Source: Allopusillimonas lactea
Lineage (GTDB): Bacteria; Pseudomonadota; Gammaproteobacteria; Burkholderiales; Burkholderiaceae_B
Reading direction: 5' to 3'
DNA: 64,000 nt
NCBI RefSeq assembly: GCF_021653995.1
Contig: NZ_JAJJOZ010000001.1
Span: 775,397 to 839,396, forward strand
Below the pieces are notes generated by a model. It had not been told where the DNA came from. It saw nothing but the letters and a program-made list of their open reading frames with translations, and made no database searches. The translations under genes were made by a program, and so were the position numbers. This document shows positions 42,423 to 51,641 of this stretch, piece by piece (position 1 is the first letter of the stretch; each line of letters begins with the position of its first letter).

Positions 42423-43712
42423 ATGAAATTACTCGTCATCGGCGGCGGCGGCCGTGAACATGCCCTGGCTTGGCGCCTCGCGCGCTCGCCACGCGTACAG
42501 ACTGTCTACGTCGCCCCTGGCAACGGCGGCACCGCAAACGGCGACCGTCTGCAGAACGTCGCGCTGAGCACCAATGAAGAACTGGTCGCCTTCGCACAAC
42601 AAGAAAAAATCGCCTTCACGGTGGTCGGCCCCGAAGCCCCGCTGGCAGGAGGGGTGGTCGACGCCTTCCGCGCGGCCGGCCTCAAAATCTTCGGCCCCAC
42701 CCGGGCAGCCGCACAGCTCGAAAGCTCGAAAGACTACGCCAAGGCCTTCATGGTCCGGCACCACATTCCCACCGCTGCCTACCAAACCTTCACCGATCCG
42801 GCGCAGGCCCGCGCCTACATCGCCGCACAGGGTGCGCCCATCGTCGTCAAGGCCGATGGCCTGGCGGCCGGCAAGGGCGTGGTGGTTGCCACCACGGTAG
42901 ACGAAGCGCAACAGGCGGTCGACCAAATGCTGGGCGACGGCTCACTGGGCGCGGCAGGTGCGCGGGTCGTCATCGAAGAATGCCTGCAGGGCGAAGAAGC
43001 CTCCTTCATCGTCATGTGCGACGGCCGCAACGTGCTGGCGCTGGCCACCAGCCAGGATCACAAGCGCCTGAAAGACGGCGACCAGGGCCCCAATACCGGC
43101 GGCATGGGCGCTTATTCGCCTGCGCCCGTAATCAGCCCCGCCCTGCACAACCGCATCATGCGCGAGGTCATCCAGCCCACCATCGCTGGCATGGCGCGCG
43201 ACGGCCTGCCTTACACCGGCTTTTTGTATGCCGGGCTGATGATCGGCGACGGCCCCGACACCACCCGTCCGCTCAAGGTGCTGGAATTCAACTGCCGCAT
43301 GGGCGATCCTGAAACCCAGCCCATCATAATGCGCGTGAAAAGCGACCTCACCAAAGTGTTCGAGTTGGCCGTCGCAGGCAAGCTCGACCAGGCCGAGATC
43401 GAATGGGACCGCCGCTGCGCCTTGGGTGTGGTCATGGCCGCTAAAGACTACCCCGCCACGCCGCGCACAGGCGATGTCATTGATCGCCTGGCGCCCGACA
43501 CCGACGACTGCATGGTGTTCCACGCCGGTACGCGCCTCGAAGACGGCGTGCTCAAGACATCAGGCGGGCGCGTCTTGTGCGTCACCGTACTGGCCGACTC
43601 GGTCAAGCGCGCACAGGCGGCCGCCTACGATGCCGTGGCGCAAACCCATTTCGATGGCCAGCAGTTCCGTGGCGACATAGGCTGGCGCGCCGTCTCCGGC
43701 GGCCAGGCCTGA
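42423..43712 (+). CDS. purD: Phosphoribosylamine-glycine ligase
   Basis: 429-residue ATP-grasp enzyme of purine synthesis that makes glycinamide ribonucleotide. The N-terminal MKLLVIGGGGREHALAWRLARSP, ATP-grasp PIVVKADGLAAGKGVVVA and the signature RMGDPETQP are present. It starts an eight-kilobase run of housekeeping genes on the plus strand, with hemF 10 bases after. Confidence 0.96.
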   Translation: MKLLVIGGGGREHALAWRLARSPRVQTVYVAPGNGGTANGDRLQNVALSTNEELVAFAQQEKIAFTVVGPEAPLAGGVVDAFRAAGLKIFGPTRAAAQLESSKDYAKAFMVRHHIPTAAYQTFTDPAQARAYIAAQGAPIVVKADGLAAGKGVVVATTVDEAQQAVDQMLGDGSLGAAGARVVIEECLQGEEASFIVMCDGRNVLALATSQDHKRLKDGDQGPNTGGMGAYSPAPVISPALHNRIMREVIQPTIAGMARDGLPYTGFLYAGLMIGDGPDTTRPLKVLEFNCRMGDPETQPIIMRVKSDLTKVFELAVAGKLDQAEIEWDRRCALGVVMAAKDYPATPRTGDVIDRLAPDTDDCMVFHAGTRLEDGVLKTSGGRVLCVTVLADSVKRAQAAAYDAVAQTHFDGQQFRGDIGWRAVSGGQA

Positions 43713-43722
43713 CGGACGCGGC

Positions 43723-44628
43723 ATGGCAGTTTCCCTCACCGCCGCGCGCGAGTACTTCACCGGCCTGCAGGCCAGTATCGTCGGCACGCTCGAGGCTGCC
43801 GGTGGCGACGCCTTTGCGGCCGATCCCTGGCAGCGCCCCGAAGGTGGCGGCGGCCTGGCACGCTACGTCGAAGGCGGCGCATTATTCGAACGCGCCGGCG
43901 TACTGTTCAGTCACGTGCAAGGCGCCACCCTGCCGCCTTCGGCCAGCGCCCACCGGCCCGAGCTCGCAGGCCGCACCTGGGAAGCCATGGGTGTTTCCAT
44001 GGTGCTGCACCCGCGCAACCCCTATGTACCCACCACGCACATGAATGTGCGGCTGTTCCTCGCCCATGCCCCAGCGCCAGATGCGCAAGACGTATTCTGG
44101 TTTGGCGGCGGGCTCGACCTCACCCCCTACTACCCGGCTGAAGAAGACGCGCGGCACTTCCACCGTGTATGCCACGATGCGGTCACGCCGTTCGGGGCCG
44201 AGGTCTACCCCGCCTACAAAAAATGGTGCGACGAATACTTCTACCTCAAGCACCGCAAGGAAACCCGTGGCGTGGGCGGGCTGTTCTTCGACGATCTGAA
44301 CGAAGGCGGTTTTGACCGCTGCTTCGCGCTCACGCGAGCGGTGGGCGACAGCTTCCTGGACGCCTACATGCCTATCGTCGAGCGCCGCCGCCACACCGCC
44401 TATGGCGAACGCGAACGCGACTTCCAAGCATATCGGCGCGGCCGCTATGTCGAATTCAACCTCGTATACGACCGTGGCACCCTGTTCGGCCTGCAATCTG
44501 GCGGTCGCACAGAATCGATTCTGCTTTCCATGCCGCCCACGGCCACGTGGCGCTACGACTGGGTGCCCGAGGCGGGTACGCCCGAAGCTGCATTGGCGCC
44601 CTTCCTGCGGCCCCGGAGCTGGCTGTGA
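43723..44628 (+). CDS. hemF: Oxygen-dependent coproporphyrinogen III oxidase
   Basis: 301-residue haem-biosynthesis enzyme converting coproporphyrinogen III to protoporphyrinogen IX with O2. The signature FWFGGGLDLTPYYPAEEDARHFH and YFYLKHRKETRGVGGLFFDD are intact, as is EFNLVYDRGTLFGLQSGGRTESILLSMPP (in part). Its stop overlaps the GTG start of nadD. Confidence 0.96.
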   Translation: MAVSLTAAREYFTGLQASIVGTLEAAGGDAFAADPWQRPEGGGGLARYVEGGALFERAGVLFSHVQGATLPPSASAHRPELAGRTWEAMGVSMVLHPRNPYVPTTHMNVRLFLAHAPAPDAQDVFWFGGGLDLTPYYPAEEDARHFHRVCHDAVTPFGAEVYPAYKKWCDEYFYLKHRKETRGVGGLFFDDLNEGGFDRCFALTRAVGDSFLDAYMPIVERRRHTAYGERERDFQAYRRGRYVEFNLVYDRGTLFGLQSGGRTESILLSMPPTATWRYDWVPEAGTPEAALAPFLRPRSWL

Positions 44629-45221
44629 AGATCGGCCTGCTGGGCGGCAGCTTCGACCCCGTACATCTGGCGCACATCGCGCTGGCGGACAGCGCGCGCA
44701 AAACACTCGGGCTGGACGAAGTACGTCTGATCCCCGCCGCCAACCCATGGCAGCGCGCCCCACTGGCGGCGGACGCGTCGCACCGGCTGGCCATGCTCGA
44801 GCTTGCCGTTGCTGGGCACCCTGGGCTGCGCATTGATCCGCAAGAGCTTGCGCGCAACGGCCCAACATATACCGCCGACACTCTTGATGCATTGCCCGAG
44901 GGCCACACTTACTACTGGATTCTCGGGGCAGACCAGCTCGCCAATTTCTGTACCTGGCACCGCTGGCAGGATATCGCCCAACGCGTCTACCTGGCCGTAG
45001 CCCAGCGCCCGGGCACACCACTTGCCGAACCAGACGCCCTGCGTCGTTTTCTCGACGAAATCGGACGTCCGCTGTTGCGCCTGTCATTCGCCCCGCGAAG
45101 CATCTCTTCCACTGAAATCAGGAGGCGGCTCGCCCACGGCGGCGATACCGCCAGCCTGCTCGATGTTGCAGTTGCACAATACATCCGCGAAAATCAACTG
45201 TACCGGGCGCCTGACACCTGA
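44625..45221 (+). CDS. nadD: Nicotinate-nucleotide adenylyltransferase
   Basis: 198-residue NAD-synthesis enzyme. The nucleotidyl-transfer motif GGSFDPVHLAH (residues 6-16) and the C-terminal ISSTEIRRRL are present. The start is GTG at 44625, overlapping the hemF stop (GTGA); an upstream frame inside hemF is a shadow. Followed by rsfS, as in many bacteria. Confidence 0.95.
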   Translation: MKIGLLGGSFDPVHLAHIALADSARKTLGLDEVRLIPAANPWQRAPLAADASHRLAMLELAVAGHPGLRIDPQELARNGPTYTADTLDALPEGHTYYWILGADQLANFCTWHRWQDIAQRVYLAVAQRPGTPLAEPDALRRFLDEIGRPLLRLSFAPRSISSTEIRRRLAHGGDTASLLDVAVAQYIRENQLYRAPDT

Positions 45222-45243
45222 CGTATCACGTTATAGTCGCTAC

Positions 45244-45663
45244 ATGGAACTACAAAAACTTCAGCGCCTGGTCATCGACGCCCTCGAAGACGTCAAGGCC
45301 CAGGACATCAAGGTGTTCAACACTTCCCACCTTACAGGCCTGTTTGACCGGGTCATCATTGCCAGTGGCTCGTCCAACCGCCAAACCCGCGCCCTCGCCA
45401 ACAATGTGGCAGACAAGGCCCGCGAACAGAAGGTGCCTGTTCTGGCCTTCGAAGGCGAAGACACTGGCGAATGGGTGCTGGTCGACCTTGGCGACATTGT
45501 CGTGCATTGCATGCAGCCCACGGTGCGCCATTATTACAACCTCGAGGAAATCTGGGGCGGCAAACCTGTACGGGTAAAGCTGTTGCCGCAGTCCACACAA
45601 CCAGTCATTGCACAATCCTTCGATCCGTTCGATGGCTTCGATGACGAACTCGACGAACAGTAG
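45244..45663 (+). CDS. rsfS: Ribosomal silencing factor RsfS
   Basis: 139-residue protein that binds ribosomal protein uL14 and blocks subunit joining in starvation. VIDALEDVKAQDIKVFNTSHLTGLFDRVIIASGSSNRQTRALANNV and GEWVLVDLGDIVVHCM, with YYNLEEIWG, are the family core. An acidic tail (FDGFDDELDEQ) follows. The order nadD-rsfS-rlmH is widely conserved. Confidence 0.95.
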   Translation: MELQKLQRLVIDALEDVKAQDIKVFNTSHLTGLFDRVIIASGSSNRQTRALANNVADKAREQKVPVLAFEGEDTGEWVLVDLGDIVVHCMQPTVRHYYNLEEIWGGKPVRVKLLPQSTQPVIAQSFDPFDGFDDELDEQ

Positions 45664-45675
45664 GCCAACGCGGCG

Positions 45676-46146
45676 ATGAAACTCATCGTCGTCGCTGTGG
45701 GCCAGCGGATGCCCGGATGGGTCGAGGCCGGCTGGCAGGACTACGCCCGCCGTCTGCCGGCCGACTGCGCGCTCGAGCTTCGCGAAGTCAAGCCGGAGCC
45801 CCGCACCTCGGGCAAGACGCCCGCGCAGATGATGCAGGCCGAAGCCCGCCGTATCGACAGCGCCCTGCCGTCCGGCGCGCTGCGCATGGCGCTGGACGAG
45901 CACGGCAAAAGCCTCACCACGATGGCGCTTTCGCGCCAGCTCGAAGACTGGCGCGGGGAAGGACGCGACGTGGCCTTCATCATTGGCGGCCCCGACGGCC
46001 TGGATGCCGATTTCAAGCGTCAGTGCCACGGCCTGCTGCGCCTTTCTTCGCTCACCCTGCCCCACCCCATGGTGCGGGTGCTGCTGGCCGAACAGTTGTA
46101 CCGCGCCTGGGCTATCATGACCGGGCATCCCTACCACCGCGCCTGA
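45676..46146 (+). CDS. rlmH: 23S rRNA (pseudouridine-1915-N3)-methyltransferase
   Basis: 156-residue SPOUT methyltransferase. The knot motif VAFIIGGPDGLDADFK and the C-terminal LPHPMVRVLLAEQLYRAWAIMTGHPYHRA are diagnostic. It lies 12 bases after rsfS. Confidence 0.96.
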   Translation: MKLIVVAVGQRMPGWVEAGWQDYARRLPADCALELREVKPEPRTSGKTPAQMMQAEARRIDSALPSGALRMALDEHGKSLTTMALSRQLEDWRGEGRDVAFIIGGPDGLDADFKRQCHGLLRLSSLTLPHPMVRVLLAEQLYRAWAIMTGHPYHRA

Positions 46147-46204
46147 CCGCATGTACGCCGTGCGCCGGCCGCCTGGTTTCCACCAACCAACGCACATCGC
46201 AGCC

Positions 46205-47647
46205 ATGACTATCCGACGCACCAAGATCGTAGCCACACTGGGTCCGGCCACCTCAAGCGCCGACAAGATCGAAAAACTCATTCTGGCCGGCATGGACGTC
46301 GCCCGGCTGAACTTCTCCCACGGCAGCGCCGACGATCACCGGGAACGCGCCCGGCTGGTGCGCGAGCTGTCAGCCAAGCATGGTCGCTTCGTCGCAGTCA
46401 TGGGCGACCTGCAAGGTCCCAAGATTCGTATTGCGCGCTTCACCGAGGGTGCCGTCACCCTGCGCGAGGGCCAGCCTTTCACGCTTTCCAACCAGCACCC
46501 GTCCGAAGCGGGCAATGAAACCATCGTCGGCATCGACTACCCCAGCCTGGTGCAAGACTGCCACCCTGGCGATGAACTGCTGCTGGACGATGGACGTGTG
46601 GTGTTAACAGTCGACACTGTCGACGAATATGCTGTGCATTGCACCGTGGTAACCGGCGGCCCGCTCTCCAACAACAAGGGGATCAACCGGCGCGGCGGCG
46701 GGATTTCCGCACCCAGCCTTACTGACAAGGACAAGGAAGACATCCTGCTCGCAGCCGAGCTCGACATGGATTACGTGGCAGTTTCTTTCCCGCGCTATGG
46801 CACCGATATCCAGCAGGCCCGCAAGCTGGTGCAGGAGGCTGGCAGCAATGCCTGGATCATTGCAAAGATCGAACGCGCCGAAGCAGTGAAGGATGACCGC
46901 GCGCTGGACGCTATTATCAAGGTCAGCGACGGCGTCATGGTGGCGCGCGGCGATCTGGGCGTTGAAGTCGGCGATGCGCGCCTGGTGGGCATCCAGAAGC
47001 GTATCATCCAGCACGCGCGCACCCATAACAAGCTGGTGATCACTGCTACCCAGATGATGGAATCCATGACGCACAGCCCCATGCCCACGCGGGCTGAGGT
47101 ATCGGATGTCGCAAATGCCGTACTCGATTACACCGACGCGGTGATGCTCTCGGCCGAAAGCGCGTCGGGGCAGTATCCGGTGGAAGCGGTATCGGCAATG
47201 GCGCGGGTATGCTTGGGCGCCGAACAAGAGCCCACCACAACGCGGTCCCAGCACCGGCTTGGCGAAACCTTTACACGCTGCGACGAAACCATTGCTCTGT
47301 CTGCCATGTATGCGGCCAACCATTTTCCAGGGGTGAAGGCCATCATCAGCCTGACAGAAAGCGGCCACACACCATTGATCATGTCTCGCATCCGCTCGGG
47401 TGTGCCCATTTACTGCTACACCCCGCACCCTGACACGCAGCGGCGCGCCGCATTGTTTCGTGGGGTCTACACGGTTCCCTTCGATGCCGCCCACGAAGAT
47501 CCGGCCGAGCTCAGCGATAAGGCCATCGAAAAGCTGACGGCACGAGGCCTGCTGCGCAAGGGCGACTGGATCATCCTGACCAAGGGCGACTACTACACCA
47601 ACAGTGGAGGCACGAACGGTATGAAGATACTCAAGGTGCGCGCGTGA
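46205..47647 (+). CDS. pyk: Pyruvate kinase
   Basis: 480-residue glycolytic enzyme transferring phosphate from phosphoenolpyruvate to ADP. RRTKIVATLGPATSS, MDVARLNFSHGS, the active-site IIAKIERAEAV and MVARGDLGVEVGDA, and ATQMMESMTHSPMPTRAEVSDVANAVLDYTDAVMLSAESA (in part) are all present. The ATG at 46205 fits the family. It sits between rlmH and maf and overlaps the GTG start of maf. Confidence 0.96.
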   Translation: MTIRRTKIVATLGPATSSADKIEKLILAGMDVARLNFSHGSADDHRERARLVRELSAKHGRFVAVMGDLQGPKIRIARFTEGAVTLREGQPFTLSNQHPSEAGNETIVGIDYPSLVQDCHPGDELLLDDGRVVLTVDTVDEYAVHCTVVTGGPLSNNKGINRRGGGISAPSLTDKDKEDILLAAELDMDYVAVSFPRYGTDIQQARKLVQEAGSNAWIIAKIERAEAVKDDRALDAIIKVSDGVMVARGDLGVEVGDARLVGIQKRIIQHARTHNKLVITATQMMESMTHSPMPTRAEVSDVANAVLDYTDAVMLSAESASGQYPVEAVSAMARVCLGAEQEPTTTRSQHRLGETFTRCDETIALSAMYAANHFPGVKAIISLTESGHTPLIMSRIRSGVPIYCYTPHPDTQRRAALFRGVYTVPFDAAHEDPAELSDKAIEKLTARGLLRKGDWIILTKGDYYTNSGGTNGMKILKVRA

Positions 47648-48285
47648 CCGCGCCGCGCGATCCGCACGGCGCCTCCTCGAGCGGGCATGTTTTTGACTTG
47701 CCTGCCATTTACCTGGCATCGGCCAGCCCGCGCCGGCGCGAAATCTTGACCCTGATGCGGGTAGACCACGAGGTGCTGCACGTACCCGCGCCCGAAGGCG
47801 AAGACGAGCCTCGCCACGAGGGCGAACCGCCCGACGACTATGTGCGACGCACCGCCCGCGAAAAAGCCGAGCGCGCCGTACGCTGGCTGGCAACGGCTCG
47901 CCCCGGCGATACGCGTCCGGTGCTGGCGGCTGATACTACCGTCATTCTGGACGGCGACATCCTGGGCAAGCCAATCGACGAGGCCGATGCGCGGCGTATG
48001 CTGGCGCGGCTCTCCGGGCGTACCCACGCTGTCCACACTGCTGTCGTGCTGGCCTACGAAGGCGCGCTGATCGAAGATGTTTCCATGACGGATGTACGTT
48101 TTCGCGCCCTGACGCGCGGCGACATTGAGGCTTATTGCGCTACGGGGGAACCCATGGGCAAGGCTGGCGCATACGGCATACAGGGTCCGGCCGGCATGTT
48201 TGTGGAATGCCTGCACGGCAGCTACACAGGCGTCATGGGTCTGCCTATGTTCGAAACCGCGCGCTTGCTGCAATCGATCTGCTGA
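47644..48285 (+). CDS. maf: Maf-like nucleotide pyrophosphatase (YhdE type)
   Basis: 213-residue enzyme that hydrolyses dTTP/UTP and modified nucleotides. YLASASPRRREILTLM, VLAADTTVILDGDILGKP and GKAGAYGIQGPAGMFV...GSYTGVMGLPMFET match the YhdE (dTTP/UTP) branch. The GTG start overlaps the pyk stop (GTGA). An N-terminal extension of about 20 residues precedes the usual start of the family. Last gene of the plus-strand cluster; convergent with iclR 14 bases away. Confidence 0.92.
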   Translation: MTAPRDPHGASSSGHVFDLPAIYLASASPRRREILTLMRVDHEVLHVPAPEGEDEPRHEGEPPDDYVRRTAREKAERAVRWLATARPGDTRPVLAADTTVILDGDILGKPIDEADARRMLARLSGRTHAVHTAVVLAYEGALIEDVSMTDVRFRALTRGDIEAYCATGEPMGKAGAYGIQGPAGMFVECLHGSYTGVMGLPMFETARLLQSIC

Positions 48286-48299
48286 GGGTGGCGCGGTGT

Positions 48300-49121
48300 T
48301 CAGGGCTGCATGCCCTGTTCGATCGCGCGGCAGGCTACACGCAGCTTATGAACGTAATCGTCCAGATTGCTTTCGATCCGGTACAACGGGCCTGCAACCG
48401 ATATCGCATAATGGCTGCCCGATATCGACAGCGGCCATGCAATCGCCCCGAGGTCGGGAAGGGATTCACCCAGGTTGGCGAACCAACCGCGCGCCAGCGA
48501 TACCTGAATATCGGCCTCGATCCGCGCCGGCGTATTCAGCGTACGGTCGCTATAACCCTGCAACGGTGCCGCCAGCAGCCGGGCTCGCTCGTCACTTTCC
48601 ATGGTCGACAACAATGCCTTGCCCAGCGAATTGGCGTGAAGCATTTTCTTGTCGCCCGGTACCGCCACATAACTGATCGGATTGGGCGAGGGCAGTACTT
48701 CGAGATACACCACCTCGTTGCCCGGGCTGACCTTACCCAGCACGACGGTCTCCGACGTTGCATCACGCAAGGCTTCCAGCGTGGGCAACAGCTTTTCGAG
48801 TATCGGATCGGCACGAGAGATACGCCTTGCCATCGCCTGCAGCCGCCCCGTCGGGTAATACCCCTGACGGCGGCCAATTTCGTACAGATAACCCAGGCTT
48901 ACCAGTGTGCGCAGCAACGCAAGACAACTGGAAACCGGCGCGTCGAGATGACGGGCCAGTTCGGACAGCGCCAGCGGCCTGGCCTCGCGGGCGAAGATCT
49001 CGATAATCTCAATGACACGCAGCGCCGTCTTGACATTGCTCTCACCGCGGTCCGGCGCAGCGGCACGCACTGATGCGCGGGCGGTGGCCTTTCGCGGTGA
49101 TGGGGTGTTCACAGCCTTCAT
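48300..49121 (-). CDS. IclR-family transcriptional regulator
   Basis: 273-residue regulator. The N-terminal winged helix lies at about residues 30-90 (VKTALRVIEIIEIFAREARPLALSELARHLDAPVSSCLALLRTL in part), and the effector domain has VVLGKVSPGNEVVYLE and LHANSLGKALLSTM and ends AISVAGPLYRIESNL. The start is ATG at 49121, behind GAGGAG. It is the last gene of, or directly follows, a catabolic cluster of acyl-CoA dehydrogenase, CoA-transferase, receptor and cupin genes that it most likely controls. Confidence 0.9.
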   Translation of the reverse strand: MKAVNTPSPRKATARASVRAAAPDRGESNVKTALRVIEIIEIFAREARPLALSELARHLDAPVSSCLALLRTLVSLGYLYEIGRRQGYYPTGRLQAMARRISRADPILEKLLPTLEALRDATSETVVLGKVSPGNEVVYLEVLPSPNPISYVAVPGDKKMLHANSLGKALLSTMESDERARLLAAPLQGYSDRTLNTPARIEADIQVSLARGWFANLGESLPDLGAIAWPLSISGSHYAISVAGPLYRIESNLDDYVHKLRVACRAIEQGMQP

Positions 49122-49189
49122 ACGCTCCTCTGCAAACCCGCACAATACGGCGCCCGGCGGCTGCCGCGACACCCCACCGGCGGCATCAA

Positions 49190-50356
49190 TCAATACGATT
49201 TGGGCAGCCCCAGCACCTTCTCGGCGATAAAGCACATGATCAGTTGTGGACTGACCGGCGCGATGCGCGGGATGAAGCTCTCGCGCAAATAGCGCTCGAC
49301 ATGATACTCCTTTGCATAGCCCATGCCGCCCAGCGTCAGCACAGCGGTCTGGCAGGCGTTGAAGGCTGCCTCGGCGGCAAGGTACTTGGCCGAATTGGCG
49401 AACTCACCGCAGGGCTTTCCCGCATCATAGAGCCATGCAGCCTTGCGCACCATCAGGTCAGCTGCCTCGAGTTGCATCCATGCTTGTGCGAGGGGATGCT
49501 GTATGCCCTGGTTCTGGCCGATGGGGCGCCCGAACACCACGCGTTCGCCAGCATAGTCCACCGCCTTGGCCAGCGCCGCGCGCCCCAATCCTACCGCTTC
49601 CGAAGCGATCAGGATACGTTCGGGATTCAACCCGTGCAGGATATATTCAAAGCCCCGGCCCTCTTCGCCGATGCGATGTTCCACCGGAATACGCAGGCCG
49701 TCGATGAACAACATGTTGGAATCCACCGATTTACGACCCATTTTCTCGATCTCGCGCACTTCGACCTTGCTGCGGTCCAAGTCTGTGTAGAACAGCGACA
49801 GGCCCTGCGTAGGCTTTTTTACATCGGCCAGTGGCGTTGTGCGCGCAAGCAACAACATTTTATCCGCCACCTGCGCCGTCGAGATCCATATCTTTCGGCC
49901 GTGCACGACATAGCTGTCGCCATCACGCTCCGCACGCGTGGACAGTTTGGTGGTATCCAGTCCGGCGTCGGGTTCGGTCACGGCGAAACAGGCTTTCTGC
50001 TCACCATTGATAAGGGGAGGCAAGGCTTGCGCCCGCTGCGCCTCGCTGCCGAACACCACCACGGGGTTGAGGCCAAAGATATTCATATGGACGGCAGACG
50101 CACCCGAGAAGCCGGCGCCAGAGCGTGAAATCGTGTGCATCATCAATGCCGCTTCGCTCATGCCCAACCCTGAGCCGCCCACCTCCTCCGGCATGGCGAC
50201 CCCCAACCAGCCACCGTCAGCCAAGGCGCGGTGGAACTCATGCGGATATTCGCCATCGCGATCGCGCGCAAGCCAGTATTCGTCTGGAAAGCGGCTGCAG
50301 ATCGCCTCAACCCCCTCGACCAACGCCTGCTGGTCGTCACTCAGAATAAAACTCAT
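49190..50356 (-). CDS. Acyl-CoA dehydrogenase family protein
   Basis: 388-residue FAD enzyme. The family blocks ACFAVTEPDAGLDTTKLSTRAERDGDSYVVHGRKIWIS, NPERILIASEAVGLGRAALAKAVDYAGERVVFGRPIGQNQGIQHPLAQ and LTLGGMGYAKEYHVERYLRES are present. The ATG at 50356 (MSFILSDDQ) is preferred to the upstream frame. Together with a CaiB-type CoA-transferase next to it, it suggests activation of an organic acid to its CoA ester followed by dehydrogenation. The acid is unknown. Confidence 0.92.
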   Translation of the reverse strand: MSFILSDDQQALVEGVEAICSRFPDEYWLARDRDGEYPHEFHRALADGGWLGVAMPEEVGGSGLGMSEAALMMHTISRSGAGFSGASAVHMNIFGLNPVVVFGSEAQRAQALPPLINGEQKACFAVTEPDAGLDTTKLSTRAERDGDSYVVHGRKIWISTAQVADKMLLLARTTPLADVKKPTQGLSLFYTDLDRSKVEVREIEKMGRKSVDSNMLFIDGLRIPVEHRIGEEGRGFEYILHGLNPERILIASEAVGLGRAALAKAVDYAGERVVFGRPIGQNQGIQHPLAQAWMQLEAADLMVRKAAWLYDAGKPCGEFANSAKYLAAEAAFNACQTAVLTLGGMGYAKEYHVERYLRESFIPRIAPVSPQLIMCFIAEKVLGLPKSY

Positions 50357-50387
50357 GGTTTCCACCACCTATCGGTTTTGTTGAATC

Positions 50388-51626
50388 TCACTCGCCGATC
50401 GCGACCCCAGCCTCGATCAAGGCATCGATGGCCGAGTCCGCCAGCCCCGCCTCTGTCAGCACTTCGCGGGTATGCTCGCCCAAGCGCGGTGCATGACGCC
50501 GGATTGCAAGCGGGGTATCGGAGTATGCACCTACCGGTGCGGGTGTACACACGCGGCCCTCCGAGGGATGGTCGAGTGCCTGGATCATGCCCACTTCGCG
50601 CAGGTGTGGATCTTCAAGCAGATCATCCACCGTGTATAACGGCGCCACAGGGATATCCGCGCTTTCGAACGCCGAGATCCAGTGCGCGGTGGTATTGCCC
50701 GCCACCACTTCGGAGACAAAGCGGTAGGCCTCATCGATATGCGCAGCGCGCGCAGTGTGCGAATTGAAGCGCGGGTCGCTCAGCAGATCAGCACGATCAA
50801 TAAGTTGGAAAAAGCGAGTCCAATGCTTGTCGTTGTAGATCAGCAGGCTGATATGGCCATCGGCTGTCGCATACGGCCGGCGGTACTGAACGAGCAGGCG
50901 CGCATAACCCGTTGGGCCCGCCGCCGGCACGAATGTGCGCCCGCCCATATGGTCGCCCAACACCAACTGCGACATGGCTTCGAACATGGGTACCTCGATG
51001 GCTTGACCGCGCCCGGATTCACGCGCCCGCAGCACGCCGGCAAGAATGGCGATAGCCACATGCATGCCCACCGCACGATCGGCAAGCGTGAGGGGTGCAT
51101 AGCGCGGCACATCACCCGAGTTGCGTTGATACAGCGACGGTATGCCCGTCATGCCCTGAATCAGATCATCATAGGCGGGACGGCCCGCATAGGGACCGGC
51201 CGCCCCGAAACCATAAGCACCCACATAGACGATGCGCGGGTTGACGGCGGCAACGTCTTCATAGGACAACCCCAGACGGACCATGGCCTGCGGCCGGGTG
51301 TTGTACAGCAACACATCTGCCGCACGAGCCAACGCCAGACACGCTTCGCGCCCTCGCGCTTCCTTGAGATTGAGCGCAATTGAACGCTTGTTGCGGTTCA
51401 GGTGCAGGTATATCGCGCCCATACCCCGATTGCGCATAGGACCCACCGCACGCATATTATCGCCAGCGGGCGATTCCAGTTTGATCACATCCGCGCCCAG
51501 GTCGCCCAGTATCTGTGTGGCATACGGACCCATGACGACTGAACTCAAATCCAGAATGCGCAGCCCCTGCAGGGGGCCTGCAGTATCGTTCACCCCCACA
51601 GGCGCCGCGCGCTGCGTACTTGTCAT
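50388..51626 (-). CDS. CaiB/BaiF (family III) CoA-transferase
   Basis: 412-residue enzyme that moves CoA between carboxylic acids. LQGLRILDLSSVVMGPYATQILGDLGADVIKLE is the typical N-terminus, NKRSIALNLKEARGREACLALARAADVLLYN follows, and the catalytic Asp is in AYDDLIQGMTG. It is 32 bases upstream of the acyl-CoA dehydrogenase gene and 16 bases after the receptor gene. Confidence 0.93.
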   Translation of the reverse strand: MTSTQRAAPVGVNDTAGPLQGLRILDLSSVVMGPYATQILGDLGADVIKLESPAGDNMRAVGPMRNRGMGAIYLHLNRNKRSIALNLKEARGREACLALARAADVLLYNTRPQAMVRLGLSYEDVAAVNPRIVYVGAYGFGAAGPYAGRPAYDDLIQGMTGIPSLYQRNSGDVPRYAPLTLADRAVGMHVAIAILAGVLRARESGRGQAIEVPMFEAMSQLVLGDHMGGRTFVPAAGPTGYARLLVQYRRPYATADGHISLLIYNDKHWTRFFQLIDRADLLSDPRFNSHTARAAHIDEAYRFVSEVVAGNTTAHWISAFESADIPVAPLYTVDDLLEDPHLREVGMIQALDHPSEGRVCTPAPVGAYSDTPLAIRRHAPRLGEHTREVLTEAGLADSAIDALIEAGVAIGE

Positions 51627-51641
51627 ATCTCAATTCAACCT

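Noticed and set aside
43882..45087. 401-codon frame opposite hemF and nadD
   Set aside because: Spans two confident overlapping genes on the other strand and has a composition typical of shadows.
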